Positions 1 to 8,532 of a stretch of DNA of 23,791 nucleotides are shown in pieces. A model generated the notes under the pieces. That model saw nothing but the letters and a program-made list of their open reading frames with translations. It did not search any database and was not told where the DNA came from. A program made the translations under genes and the position numbers. The stretch's first letter is position 1, and each line of letters begins with the position of its first letter. This stretch comes from RGIG1995 sp045126815 (GTDB lineage: Bacteria; Bacillota; Clostridia; Oscillospirales; CAG-272), in NCBI GenBank assembly GCA_045126815.1, contig JBGVPD010000011.1:1-23791 (forward strand), read 5' to 3'.

Positions 1-1085
1 ATTGTGAAAGATATATAACTCAAGAACTAAAAGAGCTTGAGTCAACAATACTCGGTGCATCTGACAGGATTGCGGGAATAGAGTATGAAATATTCCAAAG
101 GATCAGAGAGAGAATTGCATCACAGGCAGAGAGAGTACAAAAGACGGCATACAAACTTGCGCTTGTAGACGTTTATGCAAGTTTGGCTGACGTGGCAGTA
201 AAGAATAACTACGTGTGTCCTGAGGTCGATTACAGCGATGTAATTGACATAAAGGACGGACGCCATCCCGTTGTTGAGATGTTTGTAAGGGACAGTTATT
301 TTGTGCCCAACGATACAATTCTTGATACGGGCAGAAACAGACTTATGCTTATAACGGGACCGAATATGGCAGGTAAGTCAACTTATATGCGTCAGGTGGC
401 GTTAATAGCTTTAATGGCGCAAATAGGAAGCTTTGTACCTGCAAAAGAGGCGAGAATAGGCGTAGTTGATAAGATATTTACAAGAATAGGCGCGTCAGAC
501 GACTTAGCGAGCGGTCAGTCAACGTTTATGCTTGAGATGAATGAAGTTGCTTATATACTTAAAAATGCAACGAAGAAGAGCCTTATAATATACGATGAAA
601 TAGGCAGAGGAACAAGCACGTTTGACGGAATGAGCATAGCGAAAGCGGTGGCAGAATACAGCGCAGGCAAAAAGCTTGGTGCTAAGACGCTGTTTGCAAC
701 GCACTACCACGAAATGACGTCTCTTGAGGGGCAGTATGAGGGAATAGTTAATTACAATATTGCCGCAAAGAAAAAGGGAGACGAGCTTATATTCCTTCGC
801 AAGATAGTAAAGGGAGCGACTGACGACAGTTACGGTATAGAGGTAGCGTTACTGGCAGGTGTTCCGAGTCAGGTTATAAAGAGAGCGAAGGAAATACTGA
901 AAGATATAGAAAACGGTGAAAGACCGTATGTAAAGACGGTAAGTGAACCAGCACTTGATGATATTTCGTTTGAGAGTATATCGAATAACGAGGTTATTGA
1001 TAGATTGAAGGGAATAGATCTGAATACGACGACACCTATTGAGGCGTTGGGCGTATTATACGATCTGAAAAAAATGTTGCAGTAA
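1..1085 (+). CDS. mutS: DNA mismatch repair protein MutS, C-terminal part (5' end outside window)
   Basis: The gene is open from the left edge (first full codon at base 3) and runs about 360 residues to a TAA, so the mismatch-binding and connector domains lie outside the window. MutS binds mispaired bases as a clamp-forming dimer and recruits MutL. Visible parts: the end of the lever/clamp helices (about residues 1-70 of the fragment), then the ABC-type ATPase with Walker A GPNMAGKST (about 119-127), Walker B/signature DEIGRGTSTFDG (from about 198) and the switch histidine motif ATHYHEM (about 232-238), followed by the helix-turn-helix dimerisation tail. The ATG at 183 is internal and is not the start, because homology continues upstream of it. 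mutL follows after 21 bases, the usual mutS-mutL operon order. All ATPase motifs look intact, so the protein should be active. Confidence 0.97.
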   Translation, partial: CERYITQELKELESTILGASDRIAGIEYEIFQRIRERIASQAERVQKTAYKLALVDVYASLADVAVKNNYVCPEVDYSDVIDIKDGRHPVVEMFVRDSYFVPNDTILDTGRNRLMLITGPNMAGKSTYMRQVALIALMAQIGSFVPAKEARIGVVDKIFTRIGASDDLASGQSTFMLEMNEVAYILKNATKKSLIIYDEIGRGTSTFDGMSIAKAVAEYSAGKKLGAKTLFATHYHEMTSLEGQYEGIVNYNIAAKKKGDELIFLRKIVKGATDDSYGIEVALLAGVPSQVIKRAKEILKDIENGERPYVKTVSEPALDDISFESISNNEVIDRLKGIDLNTTTPIEALGVLYDLKKMLQ

Positions 1086-1106
1086 GATAACGTATAGGAG
1101 AGACGT

Positions 1107-3179
1107 ATGGGAATAATTAACGTTCTGGATATACACGTAGCCAATCTGATTGCAGCCGGAGAGGTGGTAGAAAGACCTGCATCGGCGGTAAAAGAGTTGA
1201 TTGAAAACTCAATAGATGCGGGGGCTGATAAGATAACCGTTGAGATAAAAAAGGGCGGTGTATCATTTATCCGTGTGTGCGACAACGGAAAGGGAATGAG
1301 CAAGGAAGACGTTCCTGTGTGTATCAAGCGTCACGCGACAAGTAAGATAAGCAACCAGTGGGATCTGGGTAAGATAATGACTTTAGGCTTCAGAGGAGAG
1401 GCTTTGGCAGCAATATCCTCTGTGGCAAAGGTCAGAATTATGACCAAGAGAAAAGAGGACAAGATAGGCACTCTTATGGTGAGTACGCCCGGTGAAGATG
1501 TTGTAATGGCAGAGACCGGCTGTCCTGAGGGAACGACTGTTATTGTTGAAGAATTGTTTGCAAACGTACCTGCAAGACGAAAATTCTTAAAAAAAGATAT
1601 GACCGAAGCTATGGCGATATCAAACGTAGTTGAAAAACTTGCGCTTTCAAGACCTGATATTGCGTTTAAGTTTATAAGCGATGACAGTATGAAGTTTTCG
1701 ACGGCAGGTGACGGTAAGCTTATAAACGTTATTTATGCTTTGTACGGACGAGATTTCACCAAGAAATTAACAAAGGTAGAATGGTTGACCGACGGTGTTA
1801 AGGTGTACGGTTATATAGGAAATCCCGATAACACGAAGAATAACAGAAATAACCAGATAGTTTTTGTAAACGATAGATTTATAAGAAGCAAGGTTATATC
1901 GGCAGCGCTTGAACAAGCGTATGTATCGTATATACCTGAAGGAAAATTCCCTTGTTGTGTTCTGAAGATAGAAGTTCATCCTGCGTTTGTTGATGCAAAC
2001 GTGCATCCTACGAAGGCAGAGGTAAAATTCAGTGATGATAGACAAATTTTCGAAGCGGTATATTCAACTGTTAGATCAGCTTTGGAAAAAAATCTTGCAA
2101 GACCTGAAATATTAGATGCAAAGAGTGATATTTTTGAGGACGGTTACGTAAAGGAAAATCAGAAAAAGGCAGGATATGATGTAATAAACGCATTTGTACC
2201 TGTTGAAGAAGCGAGTGAAAGAAAGATTCCCGAAAGATTGACCTTTACGGACGAGATGAAAGTTAGTACAAACTTTTCTTCATTTGATGCTATTTATTCG
2301 TTAAAAGAAAATAATGATACTAAAACAGAGGAAAAAGAACAGAAAAGTAATTTTGTATTTGATTTTGGATTTGAAAATGCAAAGGAACCTGAAGTTTCAG
2401 TTCCCAATTTGCAGCAGGTGAATACAGAACTCAAAACAGAAGAAAAGGAAGAAATAAAGGCTAAAAAAACAGAAGAGACGCTTCAAAGAAAAGACAGCTA
2501 TACGATTCTGAATGAAAACTATACAGGTAGAGAAGAAAGCCCTTCGGGTAAATACGTGTATACAGATGAAGCTGAAGAAGAGGATAATAAAACTTTACCG
2601 TTTTACAAGATTATAGGCGAAGCTTTTTATTCGTATATATTCGTTGAAATGGCAGATAGGGTGCTGATTATTGATAAACACGCGGCTCACGAGAGAATAA
2701 TATTTGAGGAATTAAAGAGAAATATGAAGAAAAAGAAGAACGTTCTTCAGTTTCTTATAGTTCCGATAAAACTCGAGCTTGACGGAGTTGAAAAGGCTAC
2801 CGTTTCCGAATATTTTGATGAAATAAGCGCGATCGGTTTTGAAATAAGAATAGAAGAAAACGGCGATTTTATGTTGTATGCTATACCCGTTGGACTTAAT
2901 ACCGACGAAGCAGTGGATCTGTTTATGTCTGTATGCACAAGATTAGGACAGGGAACGGGAAGCGCCGAAGTGTCAAAGGATATCGTGTTTGAAAAGGCGC
3001 TGTATCAAGCATCGTGTAAGGCAGCAATAAAGGCGGGAAGACCGGATGCAAAAGAGGATACCGAAGCATTTATAAAGAAACTTTTGGTGTTACCTGATAT
3101 AAGATATTGTCCGCACGGACGGCCCGTAGCTTTTGAGCTAACAAAGGATAATCTTGAAAAACAGTTTAAACGTAAGTGA
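1107..3179 (+). CDS. mutL: DNA mismatch repair protein MutL (endonuclease-type)
   Basis: A full-length 690-residue MutL, started at the ATG preceded by TAGGAGAG. MutL links MutS to strand incision. The N-terminal GHKL ATPase shows the N-box around ELIENSIDAGA, then DNGKGM, RHATSKI and GFRGEALAAI. A charged, Glu/Lys-rich linker (about residues 360-500) joins it to the C-terminal dimerisation domain. That domain carries DKHAAHERIIFE (from about D523), which fits the D-x-H-A-x2-E-x4-E metal-binding endonuclease motif with Lys instead of the usual Gln. It also has CKAAIKAG and CPHGRP (about 668-673), so the protein should nick DNA itself, as expected in bacteria that lack MutH. It sits 21 bases after mutS and 34 bases before tgt. 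Confidence 0.97.
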   Translation: MGIINVLDIHVANLIAAGEVVERPASAVKELIENSIDAGADKITVEIKKGGVSFIRVCDNGKGMSKEDVPVCIKRHATSKISNQWDLGKIMTLGFRGEALAAISSVAKVRIMTKRKEDKIGTLMVSTPGEDVVMAETGCPEGTTVIVEELFANVPARRKFLKKDMTEAMAISNVVEKLALSRPDIAFKFISDDSMKFSTAGDGKLINVIYALYGRDFTKKLTKVEWLTDGVKVYGYIGNPDNTKNNRNNQIVFVNDRFIRSKVISAALEQAYVSYIPEGKFPCCVLKIEVHPAFVDANVHPTKAEVKFSDDRQIFEAVYSTVRSALEKNLARPEILDAKSDIFEDGYVKENQKKAGYDVINAFVPVEEASERKIPERLTFTDEMKVSTNFSSFDAIYSLKENNDTKTEEKEQKSNFVFDFGFENAKEPEVSVPNLQQVNTELKTEEKEEIKAKKTEETLQRKDSYTILNENYTGREESPSGKYVYTDEAEEEDNKTLPFYKIIGEAFYSYIFVEMADRVLIIDKHAAHERIIFEELKRNMKKKKNVLQFLIVPIKLELDGVEKATVSEYFDEISAIGFEIRIEENGDFMLYAIPVGLNTDEAVDLFMSVCTRLGQGTGSAEVSKDIVFEKALYQASCKAAIKAGRPDAKEDTEAFIKKLLVLPDIRYCPHGRPVAFELTKDNLEKQFKRK

Positions 3180-3213
3180 TTGCAAGTAAGATGATTTGAT
3201 AAGAGGAGAAAAT

Positions 3214-4347
3214 ATGGCATTTAAGATTTTAAAAACAGAGGGTAATGCAAGAAGAGGTGTATTTGAAACACCTCACGGAGAAATACAGACGCCCGTATTT
3301 ATGAACGTTGGAACGAGCGCTGCAATAAAGGGTGGCGTATCAACAAAGGACTTGGAAGAGATAAAATGTCAGGTTGAATTGTCAAATACGTATCATTTGC
3401 ATATTCGTCCGGGGGACAAGCTTATAAAGGAACTTGGCGGTTTGCATAAGTTTTTCAACTGGCATGGACCTATTTTGACCGACTCGGGAGGCTTTCAGGT
3501 GTTTTCACTTGCAAAGCTCAGAAAGATAACCGAAGAGGGCGTAGCATTCCAATCACATATGGACGGAAAGAAGATATTTATGGGGCCCGAGGAGTCAATG
3601 CAGATACAGTCAAATTTAGGTTCGGATATCGCTATGGCGTTTGACGAATGTGTTGAAAACCCCGCTGAATACTTGTATTCAAAGCGTTCTTGCGAGAGAA
3701 CTGTTCGTTGGCTTGAAAGATGCAAAAAAGAGCTCGATAGATTAAACCAACTTCCCGATACCGTAAACCCCAAACAAATGCTTTTCGGTATAAACCAAGG
3801 TTGTACCTACCACGACTTGAGAATTGAGCATATGAAGCAGATAGCAGAGTTTGATCTGCCGGGATATGCGATAGGCGGACTTGCCGTTGGCGAACCGGCA
3901 GAGGTTATGTATGATATAATTGATACTGTAGAGCCGTATATGCCAAAGGATAAGCCGAGATATCTTATGGGGGTAGGAACACCTGTAAATATACTTGAAG
4001 CGGTGCATAGAGGGGTAGACTTCTTTGACTGCGTAATGCCGAGCAGAAACGCAAGACACGCAAACTTGTTTACTTGGAAAGGAAAGCTTAACTTAAATAA
4101 CGAGAAGTTTTACAATGATCCGAGACCGATAGACGAGGATTGTGACTGTCCTGTTTGCCGTAATTACAGCAGAGCGTATATCAGACACTTGTTCAAGGCA
4201 AGAGAGATGCTCGGTATGCGTCTATGCGTATTGCATAACTTGTATTTCTATAATGACCTTATGGAAAAGATAAGAATGCACATAGAAAACGGCACGTTTG
4301 AAAGCTTTTATAACGAATACAGAGAAGTATTGGAATATAGACTGTAA
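3214..4347 (+). CDS. tgt: Queuine/preQ1 tRNA-ribosyltransferase
   Basis: A 377-residue enzyme that exchanges guanine-34 of GUN-anticodon tRNAs for preQ1, the entry step of queuosine into tRNA. The start at 3214 is chosen because AAGAGGAGAAAAT lies just upstream; an in-frame TTG at 3196 would swallow that ribosome site. Visible motifs: LSNTYHLHIRPG, DSGGFQVFSL (base-recognition Asp about D90), GINQG, GGLAVGE, MGVGTP and DCVMPSRNARHA with the nucleophile Asp about D272. The zinc site is C310, C312, C315 and H341, with the family's usual spacing. Length is normal. The stop codon overlaps the ribosome site of the next gene, so the LRR protein is probably made from the same transcript. Confidence 0.97.
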   Translation: MAFKILKTEGNARRGVFETPHGEIQTPVFMNVGTSAAIKGGVSTKDLEEIKCQVELSNTYHLHIRPGDKLIKELGGLHKFFNWHGPILTDSGGFQVFSLAKLRKITEEGVAFQSHMDGKKIFMGPEESMQIQSNLGSDIAMAFDECVENPAEYLYSKRSCERTVRWLERCKKELDRLNQLPDTVNPKQMLFGINQGCTYHDLRIEHMKQIAEFDLPGYAIGGLAVGEPAEVMYDIIDTVEPYMPKDKPRYLMGVGTPVNILEAVHRGVDFFDCVMPSRNARHANLFTWKGKLNLNNEKFYNDPRPIDEDCDCPVCRNYSRAYIRHLFKAREMLGMRLCVLHNLYFYNDLMEKIRMHIENGTFESFYNEYREVLEYRL

Positions 4348-4359
4348 AGGAGAAAAATT

Positions 4360-6174
4360 ATGAAAAAAACTCTATTAGTATTGTTGTCAGTAATAACAAT
4401 AATGACAGCATTGATGCTCAGCACTTTTTCTGCCAACGCAGCAGTAGAGGGCAATTTGTCTTACACCGTTGAAGATGGCGAAGCAACAATTACTTCTTGC
4501 CAAAAAACTGTATCAGGCGCATTAACAATTCCCTCAACTCTTGGCGGCTATCCCGTAACAAGTATAGGTGATCAGGCATTTTACAATTGCACAAGTTTGA
4601 CAAGTGTAGTAATTCCCAACAGTGTAACAAGTATAGGTAATTCTGCATTTAAAGGTTGCACAAGTTTGGAAAGTGTAGTAATCCCTGACAGTGTAACAAG
4701 TATAGGTAGCGGTGCATTTTACAATACAGGATATTACAAGAATTCAAGCATCTGGGAAAACGGAGTGTTGTATATTGGCAATCACTTGATTGGGGCTACA
4801 ACATTAATTTCAGGTAACTATACAATAAAACCAGGAACAAAAACAATTGCAGGTGGGGCATTTTACTATTGCACAAGTTTGACAAGTGTAACAATACCAA
4901 ATAGTGTAACAAGTATAGGTAGTTATGCATTTGAGGATTGCACAAGTTTGACAAGCATCGTAATCCCCAACAGTGTAACGAGTATAGGTGGTTATGCATT
5001 TTGGAATTGCGAAAGTTTGACAAGTGTCGTAATCCCCAACAGTGTAACAAGTATAGGTGATTCTGCATTTAAGGATTGCACAAGTTTGTCAAGTGTCGTA
5101 ATCCCCAACAGTGTAACAAGTATAGGTAGTGATGCATTTGAGGATTGCACAAGTTTGACAAGTGTAGTAATTCCCAACAGTGTAACAAGTATAGGTAGTT
5201 ATGCATTTGAGAATTGCACAAGTTTGACAAGTGTAACAATACCAAATAGTGTAACAAGTATAGGTATTAAGGCATTTTACAATTGCCATTTTTTGAATGA
5301 CGTATATTATACTGGCAGTAAAGAAGAATGGGATAAAATTTACATTTATTCGAGTGGAAATGATTATCTAACCAGTGCAACAATACATTACAATCATGTT
5401 TCCAAAAAAGGCTGGGTTAATGAAAACGGCGGTTGGTATTTCTACGAAAACAACAAACCCGTAACAAGCACATGGAAACAAGACAGCAAAGGCTGGGTAT
5501 ATCTCGGTTCTGACGGCAAAATGCTCACGAACACTTTCGTAAAAGACAGTATTGGTTGGTGCTATGTAGGTGCTGACGGTTACTGTTTAACAACAACAGG
5601 TTGGAAACAGCACAACGGGGGTTGGTACTATCTCAACAAGGGTTACAGAGTAGAAAACACTTGGAAAGCCGACAGTAAAGGCTGGTGTTACGTTGGAAGT
5701 GACGGCAGAATGGTAACGAACGATTTTGCAAAAGACACAAAAGGTTGGTGCTATATTGGTGCTGACGGCTACTACGTAACGACGACCGGTTGGAAACAGC
5801 ACAACGGCTCATGGTACTATCTTGAAAAAGGTTACAGAGCAGAGAATAGTTGGGAATTGGGTGCAAAAGGCTGGAGTTATGTAGGTGCTGACGGCAAAAG
5901 AGTAGCCAATACCTTTGCAAAAGATTCAAGTGGTTGGTGTTATATCACCTCTGACGGATATTTCATATCAATAACAGGTTGGAAATACGTTAACGACGGT
6001 TGGTACTATCTCAATAATGGTTACAGAATTGAAAAAACGTGGATGAAAGACAATTTCGGCTGGTGCTATTTGGGTACTGACGGTAAGATGTTGACAAATA
6101 CTTATGTATACGATACTAAGGGTAAGTGCTATCTTGATGCAGACGGATACTGGGACGGTAATTACGTAAAATAA
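4360..6174 (+). CDS. Secreted BspA-type leucine-rich-repeat protein with cell-wall-binding repeats
   Basis: A 604-residue surface protein. Residues 1-27 or 1-28 are a Sec signal peptide ending ANAA. A BspA-like (LRR_5) region of about ten 23-residue repeats follows (about residues 50-330), with consensus IPNSVTSIG-x-x-AF-x-x-C. It is interrupted once, after the third repeat, by a degenerate insert around WENGVLYIG, and closed by the BspA-typical YYTGSKEEWDKI. From about residue 348 to the end are Gly/Trp/Tyr-rich wall-binding repeats of the GW-x-x-x-NG-x-WYYL type, closing with a KGKC-x-L-x-x-DGYW module. BspA-type LRRs in other bacteria bind host or neighbour proteins; the ligand here is unknown. 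AAAGGAG overlaps the tgt stop, giving a 12-base gap and likely co-transcription with mutS-mutL-tgt. The repeats are nearly identical at DNA level in 69-base units. Confidence 0.9.
   Translation: MKKTLLVLLSVITIMTALMLSTFSANAAVEGNLSYTVEDGEATITSCQKTVSGALTIPSTLGGYPVTSIGDQAFYNCTSLTSVVIPNSVTSIGNSAFKGCTSLESVVIPDSVTSIGSGAFYNTGYYKNSSIWENGVLYIGNHLIGATTLISGNYTIKPGTKTIAGGAFYYCTSLTSVTIPNSVTSIGSYAFEDCTSLTSIVIPNSVTSIGGYAFWNCESLTSVVIPNSVTSIGDSAFKDCTSLSSVVIPNSVTSIGSDAFEDCTSLTSVVIPNSVTSIGSYAFENCTSLTSVTIPNSVTSIGIKAFYNCHFLNDVYYTGSKEEWDKIYIYSSGNDYLTSATIHYNHVSKKGWVNENGGWYFYENNKPVTSTWKQDSKGWVYLGSDGKMLTNTFVKDSIGWCYVGADGYCLTTTGWKQHNGGWYYLNKGYRVENTWKADSKGWCYVGSDGRMVTNDFAKDTKGWCYIGADGYYVTTTGWKQHNGSWYYLEKGYRAENSWELGAKGWSYVGADGKRVANTFAKDSSGWCYITSDGYFISITGWKYVNDGWYYLNNGYRIEKTWMKDNFGWCYLGTDGKMLTNTYVYDTKGKCYLDADGYWDGNYVK
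4555..5290 (+). repeat. 69-base tandem repeats encoding the LRR domain
   Basis: About ten 69-base units, each recognisable by GTAACAAGTATAGGT followed by a variable triplet pair and GCATTT. Units five to nine (from about 4900 to 5250) are the most alike and differ at only a few positions. The third and fourth units are separated by a non-repeat insert (about 4725-4850). Being in frame, gain or loss of a unit would change LRR length without breaking the protein. Confidence 0.85.
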
Positions 6175-6180
6175 AAAAAC

Positions 6181-6211
6181 AAAAGGGCGATTGAAAAAAT
6201 CGTCCTTTTTT
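6181..6211 (+). terminator. Rho-independent terminator after the LRR gene
   Basis: The stem AAAAGGGCGATT pairs with AATCGTCCTTTT across a short A-rich loop (one G-U pair) and runs into six Ts. It lies six bases after the LRR stop codon and closes the mutS-mutL-tgt-LRR unit. Confidence 0.9.
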
Positions 6212-6216
6212 ATGTT

Positions 6217-6244
6217 ATGCGGGACGTCGCGGCGCCGTCCCCTA
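6217..6244 (-). repeat. REP-like palindrome, copy 1
   Basis: Read on the - strand it starts TAGGGGACGGCGCC and ends GACGTCCCGCAT. The ends GGGACG/CGTCCC pair, with GGCGCC inside. It is inverted relative to copies 2-4 and is close in sequence to copy 3. Non-coding. Confidence 0.6.
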
Positions 6245-6267
6245 TGATTATAATAAGTTTTAACCTT

Positions 6268-6310
6268 GTAGGGATAGGCGTCCACGAGAACCCCGATCTC
6301 GACTGTCCGT
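6268..6310 (+). repeat. REP-like palindrome, copy 2 (diverged)
   Basis: Begins GTAGGGATAGGCGTCCACGA and ends CTGTCCGTATAAT. It shares the GTAGGG start, the GGCGTCCACGA centre and the TCCGTAT-like end with the other copies, but has an extra internal CCCCGATCTCG stretch. Confidence 0.5.
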
Positions 6311-6367
6311 ATAATACACAATTTTCACTAATAATATTGAATTAAAACGTCTTTAAATTTCAACTTG

Positions 6368-6397
6368 GTAGGGGATGGCGCCCACGACATCCCGCAT
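6368..6397 (+). repeat. REP-like palindrome, copy 3
   Basis: GTAGGGGATGGCGCCCACGA followed by CATCCCGCAT. GGGATG pairs with CATCCC. The AT-rich approach (TTTAAATTTCAACTTG) resembles that of copies 2 and 4, suggesting that the repeated unit is longer than the palindrome alone. Confidence 0.6.
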
Positions 6398-6452
6398 GAA
6401 TAAACGAATTAGATTTACTGAAAATCTTAAAAGATATTTAAATTCATAAGCG

Positions 6453-6476
6453 GTAGGGGCGACCATTGGTCGTCCG
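6453..6476 (+). repeat. REP-like palindrome, copy 4
   Basis: GTAGGGGCGACCATTGGTCG followed by TCCG. The arms GGGCGACC and GGTCGTCC form an almost perfect hairpin. This is the cleanest copy and resembles GTAGGGGCGA-type palindromes I recall from clostridial genomes (recollection, not a search). Confidence 0.65.
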
Positions 6477-6487
6477 TTTCTTATTCA

Positions 6488-6518
6488 ACAAAAATTCCCC
6501 GTCACTTTGACGGGGAAT
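6488..6518 (-). terminator. Rho-independent terminator of the Na+/Pi transporter gene
   Basis: On the - strand ATTCCCCGTCA pairs perfectly with TGACGGGGAAT over a three-base loop and is followed by TTTTTG. It starts five bases after the stop codon at 6523. Confidence 0.9.
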
Positions 6519-6522
6519 AATT

Positions 6523-8265
6523 TTATACAGCGTATTTTTCGTTGTAGAATTTAAGTTTTTCTTTATAATTTGTTTCGTTAGCTTTCAAAGCTCTTATGTG
6601 TTCGTGAATATTCATATCGTGGTTCTTGAAGTCAAGAATACAACCTGCGATATTTGAACAGTGGTCGGACGTTCTTTCAAAGTCTGTCAAGAGGTCAGAC
6701 CATACGAAACCGGCTTCAATAGAGCAGTTGCCTTGCTGAAGACGCATAATGTGTCTTGTACGAAGTTTCTCTTTAAGGTCGTCAATTATATCCTCAAGAG
6801 GAGAAATTGCGTCCAAGGCTGTCAAATCGTTTTCTGTGTAGGCTTTAAGAGAAAGGTTAAGTATCTCTCTTACAGCTTCCATCATAGTGTTAATTTCTTT
6901 TTGTGCTTGTTCAGAGAAAACAACGTTCTTTTCGCGCATTTCTTCAATTGATTCAAGAATATTTGTTGAGTGGTCGGAAATACGTTCAAAGTCACCTATT
7001 ATTTTGAGAAGCATAGCGGCTTCCGCGCTGTCTTCGGCGCTTATTTTTCTTGATGACAATTTTACAAGGTATGAACCCAATGCGTCTTCATATTTGTCGG
7101 AAAGTTCTTCTTCCTCTTTAATCTGTTCAGCGAGTTCGTCAGTATAGTTGTTGTAGATGTCAAGTGATTTTATAAGTGAGCCGATTGCACATTTAGCCAT
7201 ATCGTTTGTAACGGAGTGGCATCTTTCAAGAGCAACGGCAGGTGTTGCCAAAAGACGTTCGTCGAGCATTTCTGTTGTTTCGGGAGTTTTTGAGTCGGGA
7301 ACGATAATGGTTGCAAGTTTTTCAAGAAGGGAAGTCATGGGTAAGAGAACGATTGTACACAAAATATTAAAGAGTGAGTGACAAATTGCAATTCCCATAA
7401 ACGTTGCTGATTCACCGAGTATTATAGGTGAGAGTGTAAGTTTGATGACCCAGAAAACCGTCAACCAAATAATTGTACCGATAACGTTAAATGCAAGGTG
7501 AACGATAGCCGTTCTTTTACCGTTTTTGTTAGCGCCGATAGATGAAAGCATAGCAGTAATACAAGTACCGATGTTCTGTCCCATTATAATCGGGATAGCA
7601 GCACCGTAAGAAATCTTACCTGTTGCAGAAAGTGCCTGAAGAATACCGACCGATGCAGATGACGATTGAATTACTGCTGTAAGGATTGCACCTGCCAATA
7701 CGCCTAATATGGGGTTTGTAAACATTATAAACATTTCCTGGAACCAGGGGATGTTTTTTAGTCCTTCGACAGCGCCAGACATAGTGTCCATACCGAACAT
7801 GAGTGTAGCGAAACCGAGGAAGATAAGTCCTATATCGTTCTTTTTGCTGTTTTTGGTGAACATATAGAGGATAATGCCCACTAATGCAAGTATGGGGGTA
7901 AAGCTTGTGGGTTTGAGTAACTTAACGAATACGTTTCCGCTGTCGATACCGCCCAAGCTCAAAATCCACGCGGTAACTGTTGTACCTACGTTAGCGCCCA
8001 TAATGACGTTTATAGCTTGTTTAAGAGCCAAAAGTCCCGAGTTAACGAAACCGACGACCATAACGGTTGTGGCTGATGAACTCTGAATAACGGCTGTTAC
8101 ACCGAGACCTGTCAAAAATCCTGCTGTTTTGCTTGTTGTTAATTTTCCTAATACTGTACGCAGACTATTTCCTGCGCTTCTTTCAAGAGCCTGTCCCATG
8201 ACGTTCATGCCGAACAGGAATAGGCAGAGACCGCCTATCATGGTAAGTAAATTAAATAAATCCAT
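6523..8265 (-). CDS. Na+/phosphate cotransporter family protein with PhoU-like C-terminal domain
   Basis: A 580-residue polytopic membrane protein. Two inverted PNaS repeats carry the hallmark QSSSATT (residues 61-67) and QSSSAS (about 200), with the paired GANVGTTVTAW and GQNIGTCITAML segments that form the Na+/Pi site. About residues 340-560 are soluble helices of the PhoU type, arranged as two three-helix halves containing SDHSTNI and SDHCSNI. This architecture matches the YjbB/NptA-like branch, whose characterised members move phosphate with Na+; some act as exporters, so direction is not assigned. The ATG at 8265 has AAAGGAAT about ten bases upstream. It is monocistronic, between its own promoter and terminator. 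Confidence 0.93.
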   Translation of the reverse strand: MDLFNLLTMIGGLCLFLFGMNVMGQALERSAGNSLRTVLGKLTTSKTAGFLTGLGVTAVIQSSSATTVMVVGFVNSGLLALKQAINVIMGANVGTTVTAWILSLGGIDSGNVFVKLLKPTSFTPILALVGIILYMFTKNSKKNDIGLIFLGFATLMFGMDTMSGAVEGLKNIPWFQEMFIMFTNPILGVLAGAILTAVIQSSSASVGILQALSATGKISYGAAIPIIMGQNIGTCITAMLSSIGANKNGKRTAIVHLAFNVIGTIIWLTVFWVIKLTLSPIILGESATFMGIAICHSLFNILCTIVLLPMTSLLEKLATIIVPDSKTPETTEMLDERLLATPAVALERCHSVTNDMAKCAIGSLIKSLDIYNNYTDELAEQIKEEEELSDKYEDALGSYLVKLSSRKISAEDSAEAAMLLKIIGDFERISDHSTNILESIEEMREKNVVFSEQAQKEINTMMEAVREILNLSLKAYTENDLTALDAISPLEDIIDDLKEKLRTRHIMRLQQGNCSIEAGFVWSDLLTDFERTSDHCSNIAGCILDFKNHDMNIHEHIRALKANETNYKEKLKFYNEKYAV

Positions 8266-8317
8266 GAAACTCTTATTCCTTTCTTTCTTTTTTCTTTATC
8301 ATAAATATCTATTATAA

Positions 8318-8346
8318 TATATACAAGATTTTTATAGATAAGTCAA
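8318..8346 (-). promoter_or_regulatory. Promoter for the Na+/Pi transporter gene
   Basis: On the - strand TTGACT (8341-8346), a 17-base spacer and TATATA (8318-8323), about 50 bases before the start codon. The rest of the gap up to 8486 is AT-rich; I see further TTGAC hexamers there but no second well-spaced promoter, and no gene. Confidence 0.6.
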
Positions 8347-8486
8347 TAGAAAATGCTAAAAAAATTGAGTAAGAGCAAAAGTTTGTATACTTGTGCAAAA
8401 AAATAAGTAATAACGTCAAGTTTTTGTTTATTATAATGTCAATAAACGTGTTGGTAGTGTTTTCCGGACAACTATCTTATTGTATT

Positions 8487-8520
8487 AAAAAAACACACCC
8501 TCAAAAGAGAGTGTGTTTTG
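8487..8520 (-). terminator. Rho-independent terminator of the oxidoreductase pair
   Basis: AAAACACACTCTC pairs with GAGGGTGTGTTTT around a TTTT loop and runs into Ts on the - strand. It sits about a dozen bases after the stop at 8533. Confidence 0.88.
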
Positions 8521-8532
8521 AATAAATTTCAA

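Noticed and set aside
4796..5289. Several - strand frames with repeated Leu/Ser/Cys patterns
   Set aside because: They are reverse-strand shadows of the 69-base LRR repeats.
4555..5290. Possible CRISPR array because of regular repeats
   Set aside because: The repeats are in frame in a coding gene, the variable parts are only a few bases, and there are no separate spacers.
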